The notes: generated by a model not told the origin, from the letters alone. Counted from the first letter of the stretch, positions 1-12,880 are shown. The stretch is 64,000 bases of DNA from Crocodylus rhombifer (GCA_038503035.1 JAVSML010000044.1:248001-312000), one strand, 5' to 3'. Translations and numbers: made by a program.

Positions 1-640
1 TCATGCACACACTGCTGACTTACCTGCCTTTCCAGCAGGGAGGGGAGGGCAAGCTGCCAGCGGGTGGAGTGGTCCCTGGGCTGTGGAGTGAGGCTGGTGC
101 TTCCCTCCATGGCAGCAGCAGCTCTCCCCAAGGCGGCACCTGTCCGCAGGCAGCTGGTTCAGGCAGTCCCAGGGAGCACCACAGCCATGGAGGGAAGCAC
201 TGGGTCCCTGTGCAGCTCAGGCAGGTAGGCAGAAAAAAAAAGAAGAAAGAAAAGTCCCAGGGGGAAGAAAAAAAAGATCAGGCTTGCAGCTTTTCTTGGG
301 TGGAGCCTGCTTTCCCGGGCTGCTGCCAGGCTGCCTGCAGGGCTTCCTGCAGAGCCATGGACCTGTGCGGAGCCCAGTGATTCACTCCACGGGTGTAGGG
401 CAGCAAACTAAAACTCCTTGAAGGAGTTTTAGTTTTCTGTGGCCCAAGTCATTAAAGGCACATTACGCTGCCAAATTTCCTACAGTGCCTAGAATTAATG
501 CACAATATGCTGCTGATGCGTGCAAACACCGACACCATTAAAGCGGTGCAAAAGCATTTAGCCTGCTTTAAAGTGTAGTGCACACATGCCTCTCATTTCA
601 TCCACACATGGCCCTTAATATCCATCCTCAGGTTTTTCCT
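1..640. other. GC-rich start and possible DNA-element remnant
   Basis: Bases 1-390 are GC-rich and contain an inverted pair, tccctccatgg near 100 and ccatggaggga near 185. The open frame at 3-380 is low-complexity (Gly, Ser, Gln and a Lys run) and resembles no family I know. From about 470 to 620 the text (cattaaaggcacatta, then ccacacatggccctta) resembles the small hAT-like elements at 47.9 and 49.2 kb. No target-site duplication was found, so the classification is tentative. Confidence 0.3.
405..435. repeat. 31-bp perfect palindrome (15-bp arms, 1-base centre)
   Basis: The left arm aaactaaaactcctt (405-419) is followed by a single g and then its exact reverse complement aaggagttttagttt (421-435). 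It lies at the boundary between the GC-rich start and the AT-richer sequence to the right. It could be the tip of a foldback element or the junction of an inverted duplication; nothing decides between these. Confidence 0.75.
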
Positions 641-1799
641 TGTCAGGATCAGCTGAGACCCCCAGTAGAATAAATGTGAGCCAATCTGGGGATAGTGTGA
701 GGTGACTATCGCAGCTGGGCAGTAGTTTGAAATAAAGTTGTGGTTTGCACATTTAGAAGGCAGGGTATATTTTCACCTTCTGAACTAACTAAATTTTATA
801 TATAGCCTAAGCTGTTGTGAGCTGGAGCTCACTTTATCAGATTCAGATGCTGTGAAAGGATATGAACAGACCACTGTAAAAATTGAAGAGAGTGATTTGA
901 ATACCAAAGTAAAAAGGAAGGGGAAGAGGGGGAAAAGGAGGGAAAAGACAACCATCTCAAGGTAGCCATGGGGTATAAACCTGTCCTAGGTTACAGGCAG
1001 CCCCTGGCCCCCAACCTGAAACAGCATCTCATACAACAAGCTACCTACCTCCCAAACTCAGCAAGGCACCAGGCCTTGCAACAGACTTAGATGCCTGCTG
1101 TACTCCAACATCCATACAGACGACATCAACACTGGACCTACTAAACTTGCACTTCTGCCTTCATCTACATGCCATCCCCTGGTTACTGTGCCCCTCTGCT
1201 GTCTACATTGGATGGATGGGGCAATCTTTGCTTGAAACACTGATCTGACATCAACTCCACAAAGACGAGTGTGCCTGTGGCTGAACACTTCAGCTTCCCT
1301 GGACATATCATCACTGACTTCAGGATGCTTTTTTTAGGCAGAAGAATTTTAAAAACCAGTTTGAACAGGACATTGTGGAACAAAGAAATCATTCACAGAC
1401 TGAATTCAATATGATTTAAACAGGGACTACAGATTCCTTTTCCATTTGCCTGAAATGAGCTTTTGTGACCCCTTTGTTCCTATGGGTTCTTGGCTTGTTG
1501 TCTCTCTTAGCACTGCCCCTTTTCCACCTCCCCTCCCTTTCTACCTTTTGTATTCTGATCATTCTCTCCATTTTATACACTGGGCTGTGTACATCCTTTC
1601 ACAGTATCTGATGCAGTGAGCTCCAGCTCATGAACATTTGCTCTATATAGTTCTGCAATGTAGTTAGTCTATAAGATGCAAATCTATCCTGCCTTCTGTT
1701 TGTCTTCAGGCTAATACAGCTAGCTATGCCTGCCTTATCCAAGACCTTGTGTTTATTCAGAATCATGTCTTTTTACTTTTGTGACAAGGAATCGGTTGT

Positions 1800-1812
1800 G
1801 GGGGGGGGGGGG
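1800..1812. repeat. G13 homopolymer
   Basis: Thirteen consecutive G bases directly seen. The run is G-quadruplex-prone and sequencing-error-prone, and its exact length may be unreliable. Confidence 0.9.
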
Positions 1813-4087
1813 TTACTTTTGCTTTTTACACTGAGGGGAATTTGTAGGGCTGGAAGTTAGAACCCAGTTTGTCCATCTGCATCTCATTAACGACCTCACC
1901 AAACATTATTTGAATGCCCGTGAGACACAAACATCAAACCTCTCACCTTCAAAGTTATTTTTTTATTGCCTATCAGAACTTTAGACTTCCTGGTCAACGT
2001 GTGTTTGCTTAGTTGGCAACTGGGGCATAAGCATGGAACTGACCATAGGTTTGTTCTGTTTCCATTTATTTTCTCATCTTTCACCATTTGGGCCCAGTAC
2101 CTTGAAACTGGTCATCCTTGTAACAAAAACATTGCCTCACATTTACTATGTATGTATGGTTTCCAAAATCCCCCAGCATGATAATGTATATGTGGGTATT
2201 GCTGACATACTAAAACATGAATCTCAGTTATATGCATCTAAAAAAGGGTTGTATGCTATTCATCCAACAGATCAATATGCCAATATCAAAGGTTACAGAG
2301 GTAGGGAAAGATAAGAGAATCTGTACCCTTTACATTCCCCCTCTTCTTATCCCCTAGTGCCTCCAACCCCCAGGTGAAAATAATTTATTTCCTGTCCAGT
2401 TGCTAAACAAATAATAACCAGAAATATTACCACTGTCACTGTTGGGATTGGTTGTTGTATCCAAGATTGAGTCCAAGTGCTACTTTTTCTTTTGGGAATA
2501 TGCAGTGTAGCCATAGGGACATTTCTTTAAAATATGTCTGACAGATGTTTTCGTAATTAAATACATCTAGTTTTACCATTTTAAATTTGCCTAAATGTGA
2601 TTAGGCCCAGTTGTGTGATATTGCTTCATACTGGTTTTGTTTTGGTTTGTTAATATTGCAGTTACTCTTAGCAAAAAACTAATTTGTCCCTGGGTTGCTT
2701 TTATGCCATGATCAGTTTGTCTAAATCCAGTGCAACAAAACCCCCTGTCTAATCAGATCTATTACCCTGACTGAGAATAGCAGTAGGTTTATGGTGTTTT
2801 GTTACAAGGTGATAAGATTACGTCTTTCAGAGACTGGTATAATTAATTTAATTATTGCTATGAAGATTATTGCCCTAACTTGGCATATACAGTTCTTGCT
2901 GTTACATTTGCTTTGCCTTCTCTTAGTATGCTAAATGTGGGAAAGGACACCTCACAGCACACAACACTGATATTTAAGCAATATAGGTTTTGAACAATAA
3001 TTCTCAGCTCTTGCAAAATAAGCAAAAGTGCTCCTTATGTTATACTTTCAGGTTAAATGCCCAGTTTGCATTCATTAAATCCTCTGCATTTACTATGATT
3101 TTGGTTTCTATGAACAAAAGTCTTCTAGCAGTAGGAAAAGCCTTTTGCAGAAAGTACAATCAAAGGGAAGAAAACTCCAAGCATTTTAATGATTTCACAC
3201 AATAAATATTTAACAGTTAATGAGCATATGAAAGACACGTAGCTTAGTAGAGCTGTAACTGATGAGCCCAGTCGTAGGTCCCCTTTTGACCCAATCACCT
3301 TTACTGACTATGCGGTCATAAAATTGACATCCAAGGTGACTTTAATTCATCTGTAGTTGGCTTCTAGGTTTGGAATCTAAGGACAATATCATCATCATCA
3401 TCAAGAATATCCCTGTCTCCTGCCAACAAATAATTTCAGGATTTTATGGCCTCATCCAACTATATTCTTGGTCAAGAGTCTTAACTTCCTCCTTCTTCCC
3501 TCTTACACGCTATGAAAGACTCCATAATATTTCAATGCAGTTTAAGTTTTTAGAGGTCCAAAGCAGATTTGACCTTGCCTTGACAGAAAGAGATATACAA
3601 TAGCTTAATTTTGGTCCATGTGTGAAAATGTCCAATCGTTCAGATAACCTGATGTACCACTCAGCATGTGACAGAGAGAAATGCAAGCTACAGCTGCAAG
3701 GCTGGCAAAGCTGGCTGTTTGCCTTCCCCCAGCCGCAGCCTAAAAAATAGCTTAGGACGCAAGGGGCAACCAATCACACGGATTGACACAAAGTTGGACT
3801 GAGTTGGGTGAGAAGCCCTAAAATCAATGTCAGTGGAGCTATGCCAGCCGACATCAGCTGATGACCTTGCCTGGGATGCTTATTGCTTCTCGTCATTGTC
3901 TTCTCTAATAATTCACAGAAGCGCGGTATTCTAAGTAATGTAACGCTAGTCAGGCACTCACTTGAAACATGCTAGACTATTACTATTATGGACATCATCA
4001 TTCTTTTGATAATCCTGTTTACAGTGATTCTCCCAAACCTTTACAAGATGAAGTATGAAATCCTACACTGCGTCCAGGTGAGTGCGG

Positions 4088-4139
4088 ATGTGTGATGTAT
4101 GGTGCTGCAGACCCATCTGCAGCACCACAGATCACACAT
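4088..4139. repeat. Imperfect hairpin with 24-bp arms
   Basis: Arms at 4088-4111 and 4116-4139 pair at 22 of 24 positions around the 4-base loop ccca. The inner part ggtgctgcaga/tctgcagcacc pairs perfectly. A short caggt is present just outside both arms (about 4075 and 4141), which could be chance. It may be a small MITE or a foldback remnant. A hairpin-RNA role is not supported by anything else seen. Confidence 0.75.
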
Positions 4140-7100
4140 TCAGGTACTCTCTGCACTGCTACTTTGTCATGCTGAAGGCTTTTTGACCTCAGGAGGTCCA
4201 AGGATAGAAAAAAAACAAGCTAAAAAAAAGTGAGGCGGCACATATGGTGGCAGTACACGCCACCCAAAACTGGGGCCTGGCCAGTTGGAGCCATGCTTCC
4301 TATTGTGGCTGAAGCTCCCTGAGGCCCCCAGGATCCCAGGTAAGGATGCTGAGGCCAATATAGTTGCTGGGTCCAGCCTCCCCTTCCCTACCCTACCCAT
4401 GATAACCTGCTGCATGCGTATTCCCTGGGGACAGGTAAGCAATGGCACAAGGTGTGCCGCTGCTTGCTTTCCCCAGGGAAACAAACATCCATGCTTGAGA
4501 CACTCCAGGTATGCTTCAATTAGAGCGGTTCTTGGAGCTCCTCCTCTCTCCCAGGAACTCATGTTTCAACACCCAAAGATGCTAATCTCCATTGCCTTCT
4601 GCCTACTTCAGACTAACACACCTAACTAACTCTGTCGTCTTCAATGAGTTACCTTCTGTATAAGGCTAGATATCTCAATGTCCCTGTCCGTCATTTGGCT
4701 GAACCATTAGACCACTTCGGTATCTCTAGGATGATCAAGATCTATTGAGATGCTGATGAATATTTAAAAATCGGTCCTCTTATTGTGGGTTTATTCCATT
4801 GACATTAAATAACTGTGCAGCATTAGAAGTTTAATAATTGCAATGAACAAAAAAAAAAGAAAATTTATAGGCTGTATTATATATCTATTAAATACCTGTG
4901 AAAAAGTCACCTTGATGAATAAATAGAACTGCAATTATTTTGCAAGCACTCTGTCTGCAGGCTGGTACCAGAATATGAAAATAATACAGTATCTTTGATG
5001 CAAAAAAATTAGTGGATGGAAGGCATTTTAATAATTCAGTTTGGTTGTAAAGGGTTCAATCTGCAAGAAACCTATAACTTTCCACTTAAAGAGCTACTCT
5101 TGCCTTTTGAAAATGTTTTAGTAAGCATTCTGTTTAGAAACAATTCTAATTTTATGTCCTATCTCTTCTGCATTTTCTTTTTGTGTCTTTAATATTTAAC
5201 ATATCTGCATAAAAGCAGAAGGGATTTTTTTTCCATATTTATGTGCTCTTTCCACTTATTCTTTACCTGAAGTTATAATTCTCTGCTCGTGAAGACTTAA
5301 TTGCTTCCACAGCAATTGGTTCTGATAGCTCATGGATTTCCATATCTGGCAGAGAAAAAGGCGGCTGTAGGTAAAGTATACCTGTTAGAAACAAAAATCC
5401 CATTTTTAGACAGATGTCCTTCAGAAGAACCGCTTAAGAGAAGTAAGGAATAAATGGCCTAAGAAGGAGGCCTGTTTCTAGCACAGCTCTCCATGAGACA
5501 CTGCTGGCTATTGAATATTTCAGCAGGATGATATTTACTCCAGCACAGAGCATGTAGGCACTATGTTAGTTCTGCTTTAAAGTCAGAGATGCTTTACAAA
5601 AGCCTTCAAAATAGGACTAACATAGTCATTATGCTAGTCTTGTGCGTGGAACTGATGCCCAGCCAAGGTCATCAGCCAGCCCTCTGTTGAAAGGCTCTGT
5701 CATTTAAATTGGAGCTGGGGATGTTTTAAACCACTCAATTCACATTTAGCAGAAATGCAGGTGTGGATCTTCTATGTCAAAGATGAGTCATGACTCAAAC
5801 TAGGGCCCATCACAAAGTTATAATGACAGACTAGACTAAAAGATACCTTAGATCTTCCCAGACACTAACACCATATCCTAACTCCTTCCTTCCTCTGGCT
5901 ACCTTTGCCTGTATCCTACAGAGCTCGTCTTAGAAAGAAATAGAAATTAGTTCTCCTGATCCAAAGTCACATGCTGTTTTGTGTCTCACCCTGCTTTTCT
6001 AATACCTGGTTGCAGGGAAAGGAGGAGGGAAGAGTTCTGCAGACACATTTTACATTTTAAGACCAAAAGATTTGAGACTAAAGTATTAATACAATTACAC
6101 AGCTTTTACACCAGTAACACTCCTTTAGCTTGTGAGGATTTATTTTTCTGGTTCGCAGAATTGGAGTAAAATTGGAACTCGATGCATTTCAGGCATTCGG
6201 CTGGTGGATTTTTTTGTTGGTTTGTTTTTGTATATGCTCGGAAGCCAACTTGTAAGAATAATTTTCTTTCACATTTTTGTGGATCTTTAAACTAGATATA
6301 CCTACCAGAAGTATAATTATGTATTGTTTTAAGTCTCATATTTGGATACAAACAGTGTTCAAGAGTAATCTTTCTCTTTACTGGCTGAGGGAGAGAAAAG
6401 CGAAGCACAACAAGAGTTATGGCTTATTCCTGTTCTGAGCACTGGCTTGTGGAAGGTAACAAGACTGCTTAAGGAGCAGTCCAACACGGCTTTATTGTTT
6501 TTAGAGGCCAACTACCCAGACACGAACGGCCCACGCAGTACTGACTGATTCTACCAATAGAACATGAATTCTCTGGCTCCAGCCGTAAAGGGAATTGCAA
6601 GGACACTGCCATTATGAAACTTCATCGGCATTTCTAGTTAGACCAAGAAATATCTTTGTGCTGTTTATTTTCATTCCAAATCCTGTGAGAGAATACCCGT
6701 TTTAGAAAAAAAAAAGGGAAGTAACACTGTTTTTCATTTTATTAAAAGAGGCTGATTGACAGATTGGGGCATTCTAAGTTAAAGACCAGAGGTTAAGCAC
6801 TCCTCTGCTCTGAAGAGTGCTCTGTTTAGTGCTTGTGGTATAAAACTCTACTGTGTTTTGGCTACAATAGTAGCTTTATAAAATAGACTTGTGTGCTGTA
6901 ATAATTTTTAGCTTATGGAAGAGCCATATGGGGCAAACTTGTCCAAGGATTATATTTCAGGGAAGAAACCTTTGTTATTTTCCTGTTGTAGTCTACAGTT
7001 TAGAATACAATCACTTTACTGTCAGAAGTAGTGTTAATATAAGTAATGCATCTTTTCTGCATGTGATTGATCACACAAGCAATTGGGTTATAACATATAT

Positions 7101-7174
7101 TTGGTATCTTTCTTTCAGTCTTTTAGAGAATGTATTGCATCGTAACTCCAGTGAACTACACTATATGATGCTGT

Positions 7175-7800
7175 GACAGGAGTACCTTTACTAGAGTCTT
7201 TCTATCAGTGACTCCACCCTCCTGTTATGGGCCAACCTCCTGCTTACTCGCCTGCCATGCCTTGATCTTAATTGATTAATTAATAGATGTAATTAGCGGG
7301 AGGCTACCCATTTCATTTGCCCCAGTGCCAGGGGGCGCTATCTGCAGCTCCTTTTCATCCCCTACACTGGAGCCCAAGCCTCGCAGACGGTACTGACATG
7401 TTTTTAACCTGGACCTTGCTGTAATTTGAGGCCTATGAGGCCTCCTCCAACCCTTAATAGCCTCACGTGATCCTCCGGTGTTATAAAACTACAAACAGAA
7501 AACTCAAGCCCCTGGGCTATAATATAAAATCTAAGCCATCTGGCTAACCATCGTTCAAATCCCTACCAGGGAATTCCCCACCCCGTATCCATGAACAGAA
7601 GCGGCTCGTGCCATCAGGCTTCTCTACTCTGCTTGCTCCAGCAGAGCTCCTTCTCCCTTGGCTGCTAACGGAGAACTGCCCTTCTGGCCTCACTCCTGGG
7701 GTTTATATGCATCAGGCCCTGCCCCTTCCTGTCAGCTGACTCCCCAGCAGTTGCCCTAGCAGCCCACACCTGCCTCTGCTCTGAGAGGCACCTTAGTGTC
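7175..7800 (+). mobile_element. LTR-like repeat, family copy A
   Basis: The left end reads tgtgacaggagtac. The element shares the block cctgccatgccttgatctt with the repeat at 43.8 kb, and a diverged form of it is present at 55.4 kb. A TATA-like tttatatgcatc lies at about 7700 in a GC-rich context, and a similar tttatgtgcatcc occurs at the corresponding place in the 43.8 kb copy. This layout fits a solo LTR of a Gypsy-like or retroviral element. No coding region is attached, and clear target-site duplications were not found. Other repeat classes are possible. Confidence 0.45.
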
Positions 7801-9060
7801 CTGCTATAGATGCCTTTATCCTATTTCAGCAGGATTACATGGGGTGAAAATCAGTACAAAATTAGATCCAGGATTTTACTTGTAGTTTCTATCGGTAACC
7901 TTCATCTGTTAGTAAGAAATTTCTGTCTGGTCTTGAAGTGGTTTCTTCTGTTAATGACAGGTGAATCTCCAAAGGCTGGGAGATTATGGTTCTGATAAAA
8001 TAGTAGGCTCTTCAAAAGTTTGGATGCGGATCTGAACTATCTGACCTTCTCATATCTGTAAAGCTGCACAGGGAATCTCAGAAGAGAGTAGCTCTCTCTA
8101 AGATTTTAACCATGTCTTAAATCCAGCAAGGATTTTAAAAAGGCAGAACATCTTTTTGCACTGTGTTTCTGCTCTCAACATTTACTCTCTGGAATCGAAT
8201 TCCAGATTATTATTATGGTGATGCATGATCTGTGTTCAAGATATAATTTACTTTAGAAATAATTATAGGGGATTCTTTAAAGGATGAAACTCTCCATCCC
8301 TGAAGTTGATTTATTTTTTATTGGAGAAACCAAGGCTCTTTCTATACCTTGAATTTAGCAGTGGGTTACATCTGATAGGTTTTAATTAGGCAAAATTTCC
8401 AACTTCCAACATTGCAAAATGGAATGCTGCTTCATTAAAACAAGTCCTGGCCCAATGCTAGTATCTTCTCAAACCATTAAGCCAAAATAGTTAACCTGAG
8501 CATATATAGAAGACCCCATTAATATACATTCTGTTTTGCACATATTCTAAAAAAAATCCAATCAGTAATCTTTGTGTATATGTTTGTCTTTTCTTTTATT
8601 GTGTAGGTCTCCACTTACTGAAGAAATTGTAGGGTTCTTTTATAATTAAGGAAGAGAGTCTCATTGGTTTATGCACAAGTTTTTGTAGAGTTGCAGGAAA
8701 ACATGCTCAGATAATGTTCATCTATAAGCTGCTATTTGTTCTCTATTATATTTCTTTCATTGTAGAAAGACAATGCACAGATTTGTAGATTTATACCTAT
8801 ATATTCATTTTCAACCCAAGGAAAAATTTGATTCACCTTTTGGACAAAGTTTTCAGTGTTTTCTCATTTTACTTTGTGTTAGAATCCAGTGCGTCACTGC
8901 TACTAGGGGTATCCTGAAAATGCATGTTATCATCATGCCTATAGTTAAGCTTCAGTTGACCTTGCAAGTCCAATTCTGAGACCAGTAGGTAGGAAAACTC
9001 CTGTTGATCATTACAGGATCAATTTCCAAATGCCTGGCATCCCCAAGATAAATCAATTAT
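7800..9060. other. AT-rich intronic sequence
   Basis: No gene, RNA or recognisable repeat was identified. Short frames near 7810-7995 and 8773-8979 have no family resemblance. Confidence 0.5.
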
Positions 9061-9064
9061 TTTT

Positions 9065-9325
9065 GAGAGGAAGCATTGTATAACATCTGAAGCACAAGCC
9101 GGACTCAGGAAATTTGGTTTTCATCCCTAGCTTTGTCACTGTCATTTTGTCTGACCTTGGGTAATTCATTTAATATATCTGTGATTCCGTTTCCCTTGTG
9201 TGTAATGTAGATAATAATAGCCATCTCAGAGGAGGATAGGGGGATTTAATTTATTAGTTTTTGTAAAGTACTTTGTGATTCTTAAATGGAAAATGCCTTA
9301 TAAGTGCAAAATATTATTACAACAA
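9065..9325 (+). mobile_element. MIR-type CORE-SINE
   Basis: The order of recognisable blocks matches the MIR consensus. There is a tRNA-derived head (gaggaagcattgtataac, then gactcaggaaatttggtt), the core (tgaccttgggtaattcattt, then gattccgtttcccttgtg), an agataataatag block, and a LINE2-like tail (gtaaagtactttgtgattc, then ataagtgcaaaatatt). It is an old non-autonomous retrotransposon with no coding capacity. It is diverged, so the exact subfamily is not assigned. Confidence 0.8.
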
Positions 9326-9329
9326 ATTA

Positions 9330-10136
9330 ATGTACAAACTCCTTGCAAATTAATGGCTGGATTGTGAAGCTTTTACTTATGTTGAAACGTATCTTATTCC
9401 TTGAGTAGCCCCATTGAATCAGACAACTGTGAAGAAGGATGAAGGCTGGCAGAATCAAGGAATGGTCTAGCAATTCATATGTTAACCTGGGATATAAGAA
9501 TCCAGATTCCTGTGTTATATACCTTAGCTCCCTCTTCACAACACATTCCCTCTGATGAGAAGTAAAATAATGTCAAAAGAGCCTATGTCTTTGCAGGAAA
9601 GCCTGGCTAGTTCCCCTCATTTTCAAGGCTTCTAAAGCGGCCATGAAACTATTAGAAGCCTTGTAGATGAGTGAAGCAGGTTAGTTTGGGAGCTCCTAAT
9701 ACCACAGGACTCTCAGTGCTGTGTACTTAATGAGCATTGTTTACATTTAGTTTACCTTATATTAATGTGTATTTTAATGTAAGATATATGCACACTCCAG
9801 ATAAATGTGTAGCCTGTTTTTTCAGACCCATGATGCACTAAAACACAGTGCCCTCTGCATAAATGTCTGTCAGCCTAGAGAAAAACTATGGGAACACCTG
9901 GCTTGAATGTATACATTTCCAGTTGCCTGCTTTCCTTAATATAGGAATTTTTATTTTTTCTTTCATCTATAAATGGTTTGGTTCCCTATTGAAATTCTCA
10001 AATTGCAAATGGCCTGACAACAAACAGGTTATTACAGTGAAATAAAGCTAGCTCGACTTCACTGTATAGCTGGGCAGGGGTAAAAGGGGGCATCAGCTAG
10101 ATTCCCATATATGTTATAAGTTACTCAGTAAGGACT
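9330..10136. other. AT-rich intronic sequence
   Basis: Nothing recognisable apart from a weak MIR-like phrase near 9490-9540. No gene is seen. Confidence 0.45.
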
Positions 10137-12120
10137 TCCCAATGATGTCTCCCATTCTTGGCAACAAGGGCACGCTGTTGGCTCATAGACAGCTTGTTGT
10201 CCAATGTAACCCCCAGGTCATCTTCTGCAGAGCTGCTGCCCAGCCAGTCAGCCCCCAGCCTTCATGGGGTTGTTCTGTCCTAAATGCAGGACTTTGCACT
10301 TGTCCTTGTTGAACCGTATGACATTCCCTTTGGCTCAGTCCTCCAATTTGTCTAGGTCTATTACCCTCTGAGCCCACTGCTCCAGCCAGTTGTCTGTCCA
10401 CTTTACAGTTCATTCATCTAGCCTGTACCACCTTAACTTGCATGAGAAAATGTTGATGGAGACTCTATCAAAAGCTTTGCTAAAATCAAGGTACACCACC
10501 TCCACCCATCTCCCTGCATCCACAGAGCCAGTCATTTTAACATAGAAGGTAATTGGGTTGGTCAGAGATGACTTGCCCTTGGTGAATCCATGCTGACTGT
10601 TCCTAATCACCTTCTTCTCCAAGTATTTAGAAATGGGTTCCTTGAGGATCTAGTCCATTATTTTTCCAGGGACTGAGTTTAGGCTGACCGATCAGTAGTT
10701 CCCTGGTTCCCCCTTTTTCCCTTTCTGAAACGTGGGCACTATATTTGTCCTTTTCTGATCACCTGGGACATCTCCATCATCACATTTTTTCAAAGATGAT
10801 GGCTAATGGTTCTGCAGTCACATCACCCAACTTCCTCAGCACCCTTGGGTGCATCCTGACTGGCCCCATACATGAGTGACTGGTGCCTCCTGAATCTGGG
10901 GGGCGGGGGGGAACTGACAGAAGCCACCAATGGCAACGGCCCTATCGGGGGTGGGGCACCAGCCCAGCTGACAGCATGAGTGTTGGCTGTCGGGGGGGGC
11001 ATTGGCCCCACTGGGGGGGCACATGCACCCCTGTGCACCTCCTATCAATCACCTATGTCCCCATGGACTTGTACCTGTCCACCTTTTCCAAATAGTCCCC
11101 AACCTGTTATTTACCACAGTTGGCTGCTCAACTTCTCCCCAAACTGTGCTGTCTGGTGCAGTAGTCTGGGAGCTGACCTTGCCTGTGAAAACAAAATACA
11201 TTGAACACTTCAGCCTTTTCTGCATCCTCTGTCACAAGGTTGCCTCTCCCATTCAGTAAGGGTTCCACACTTATCCCTGATCCTCATCTTGTTACCAACA
11301 TATTTGTAGAAATCCTTCTTGTTACTGTTCACGTCCCTTGCTAGCTGCAATTCCAGTTGCACTTTGGTCTTCCTAACTTCATCCTTGCATGCCTGAGCAA
11401 AGCTCTTATACTCCTCCCTAGTTGTTTGTCCAAGTTTCCACTTCTTATAGCCTTCTTTTTTGTGACTTAGTTTACTGAAGAGTTCGCTGCTAAGCCAAGC
11501 TGGTCTTCTCCCATAGTTGTTAGTCTTCCTGCACAGCAGGATGTTTTATTCCTGAGCACTCAGTAAGGCTTCTTTTAAGTACAGGTAGCTCTCCTGGACT
11601 CCTCTCCCCCTCAGTCTGGCTTCCCAGGGGATTCTGCCCATGAGTTTCCTAAGTGAGTCTTAGTCTGCTTTTTTGAAGTCCAGGGTCTTTACCATGCTGC
11701 TCTCCATCTTTCCTTTCCTCAGGATCCTGAACTCTATCTTCTTGTGGTCACTGCTGCCCATGCTGCCATTTACTACTACATTCCCCATCAATTCATCCAT
11801 TTTTGTGAAGAGCAGGTCAAAAAGTACATGGCCCCTTGTTGACTACTCCAGCACATGCACCAGGAAGTTATTCCCAACACACTTCAGAAACTTCCTGGAT
11901 TGCCAGTGCACTGCTGTATTGCCCTCCCAGCAGATGTCAGAGTGATTGAAATCCCCCATGAGAACCAGGGCCTGTGTTCAGGAAATTTCCATTAGCTGTT
12001 TGAAGAAAGCCTCATCCACCACTTCTTCCTTGTTTGGTGGTGAATAACAGACCCTACCACAACATCACCCTTGTTGCTCTCCCCTCTGACCCTCACCCAG
12101 AGACTTTCAACAATCTGTTA
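10137..12120 (-). mobile_element. CR1 LINE, antisense, broken endonuclease/RT region
   Basis: Read on the minus strand from 12120 leftward, the order is: the end of the endonuclease domain (phrases such as [15 protein letters not shown] and SDHKKIEFRILR, about 11.95-11.70 kb), the linker region (LARDVNSNKK-like, about 11.33 kb), the RT core with QHGFTKGKSS and VVYLDFSKAFD (frame 10622-10410), and the RT tail with DKCKVLHLG-like text (about 10.3 kb). CR1 is a non-LTR retrotransposon whose ORF2 makes an endonuclease/reverse transcriptase. This copy has many stops and frameshifts and a deletion between the AFD and DKCKVLHLG motifs, so the RT catalytic block is missing. A 189-bp insertion interrupts it. 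Confidence 0.9.
10870..11058. mobile_element. 189-bp GC-rich insertion inside the CR1
   Basis: The CR1 text breaks at tggccccata and resumes at ccccatggacttgtacc. The direct repeat ccccat at 10864-10869 and 11059-11064 flanks the insert and fits a target-site duplication. The insert begins catgagtgactggtgcctcc and has runs of G and ggggcacatgcaccc. A closely similar phrase, atgagcgactggtgcctcc, occurs at 57937 and also interrupts an antisense CR1. It is probably a short non-autonomous element. The class is unknown to me. Confidence 0.55.
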
Positions 12121-12254
12121 TTTATCGTGTATGTGTTTAATACAGGTGTCTTGGTGAGTGTGCCATTTATACTAGCTTTGCCAATCATGTTACTTTAGCA
12201 ATATGATTTTCAGTTCTTCATTTTCCTTAAATTAAAAAAAATAAAGTCAGATAA

Positions 12255-12880
12255 AAGTAGAGTTGACTAGAGCTGAGTGAAAATCAAAATTTTCATCCTG
12301 GGAGAATTCCAAATTTTCAAAATTTGATTTCTTAAAAGTTAGGACGAAATCGGAAAGTTCAAACTTTCTAACAAAAATGTTTAGAAAAAAATAAGAAAAG
12401 TGAAAAAGTATCTTTTTTAAAACTTTTTTTTTTCCTTTTTAAAAAAAGGTTCATTTTGGTTTATTGAACTAATAGCAAATCTTTCCAATCAAATCAGTTC
12501 AATATTAAACTACATTTTCTCATAGTAGTGCATAGTTGTACTTCAGGGAGATTCATGTTTGCTTATATGAGTCTGACTTCCCCCATGAGACATGTGATTT
12601 CCATGATGCCCCCAACAGTTCAAGCAGCAGGAACTCTGTATTACTGTATGAGAGACATAATCTTCCTGGAGCTCAGTCAAGAGAAGGAAATGGAGGTCCA
12701 ATATACAATTCTCAGACGGAAATGCGTTAATTGGAAAATGTAGGTGTAGACTTGATTTGAAATTAAACATTTTGGGTCAGTTAAACCAGAGTATTTGAAT
12801 CAATTTAATGTGAAATGAAATATTTAATTTTGATTTTTCTGATTTAAAAAAAAAAGAAACATAAAAAAAAGTTGGCATTC
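12255..12880. mobile_element. Probable non-autonomous DNA element, AT-rich ends
   Basis: The left part (agagctgagtgaaaat, followed by runs of aaatttt and tttgaaaa) and a centre with promoter-like phrases such as gatttccatgatgcccc resemble a widespread sauropsid hAT-like repeat as I remember it. The right part is again AT-rich with poly-A and poly-T runs. No clean terminal inverted repeat or target-site duplication could be fixed by eye, so the edges are approximate and the class is an inference. Confidence 0.35.

Larger units (their letters stand above)
640..7170. other. AT-rich intronic sequence, mostly unique
   Basis: No gene is visible. Small features are a 13-base G run at 1800-1812, a short (ATC)n at 3388-3402, and the hairpin at 4088-4139. 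The 4.2-4.6 kb part is GC-richer and has overlapping frames on both strands (for example 4167-4562 minus) without family resemblance. Stretches such as 2400-3250 and 4800-5300 look unique and could hold conserved non-coding elements, which a single sequence cannot show. Confidence 0.5.

Noticed and set aside
4167..4562. 131-residue minus-strand frame in a GC-richer patch
   Set aside because: No family resemblance, no exon structure, and a competing plus-strand frame.
10410..10622. Minus-strand frame with LDFSKAFD, possible host gene
   Set aside because: The wording is CR1 reverse transcriptase, and the surrounding text continues as CR1 on both sides.
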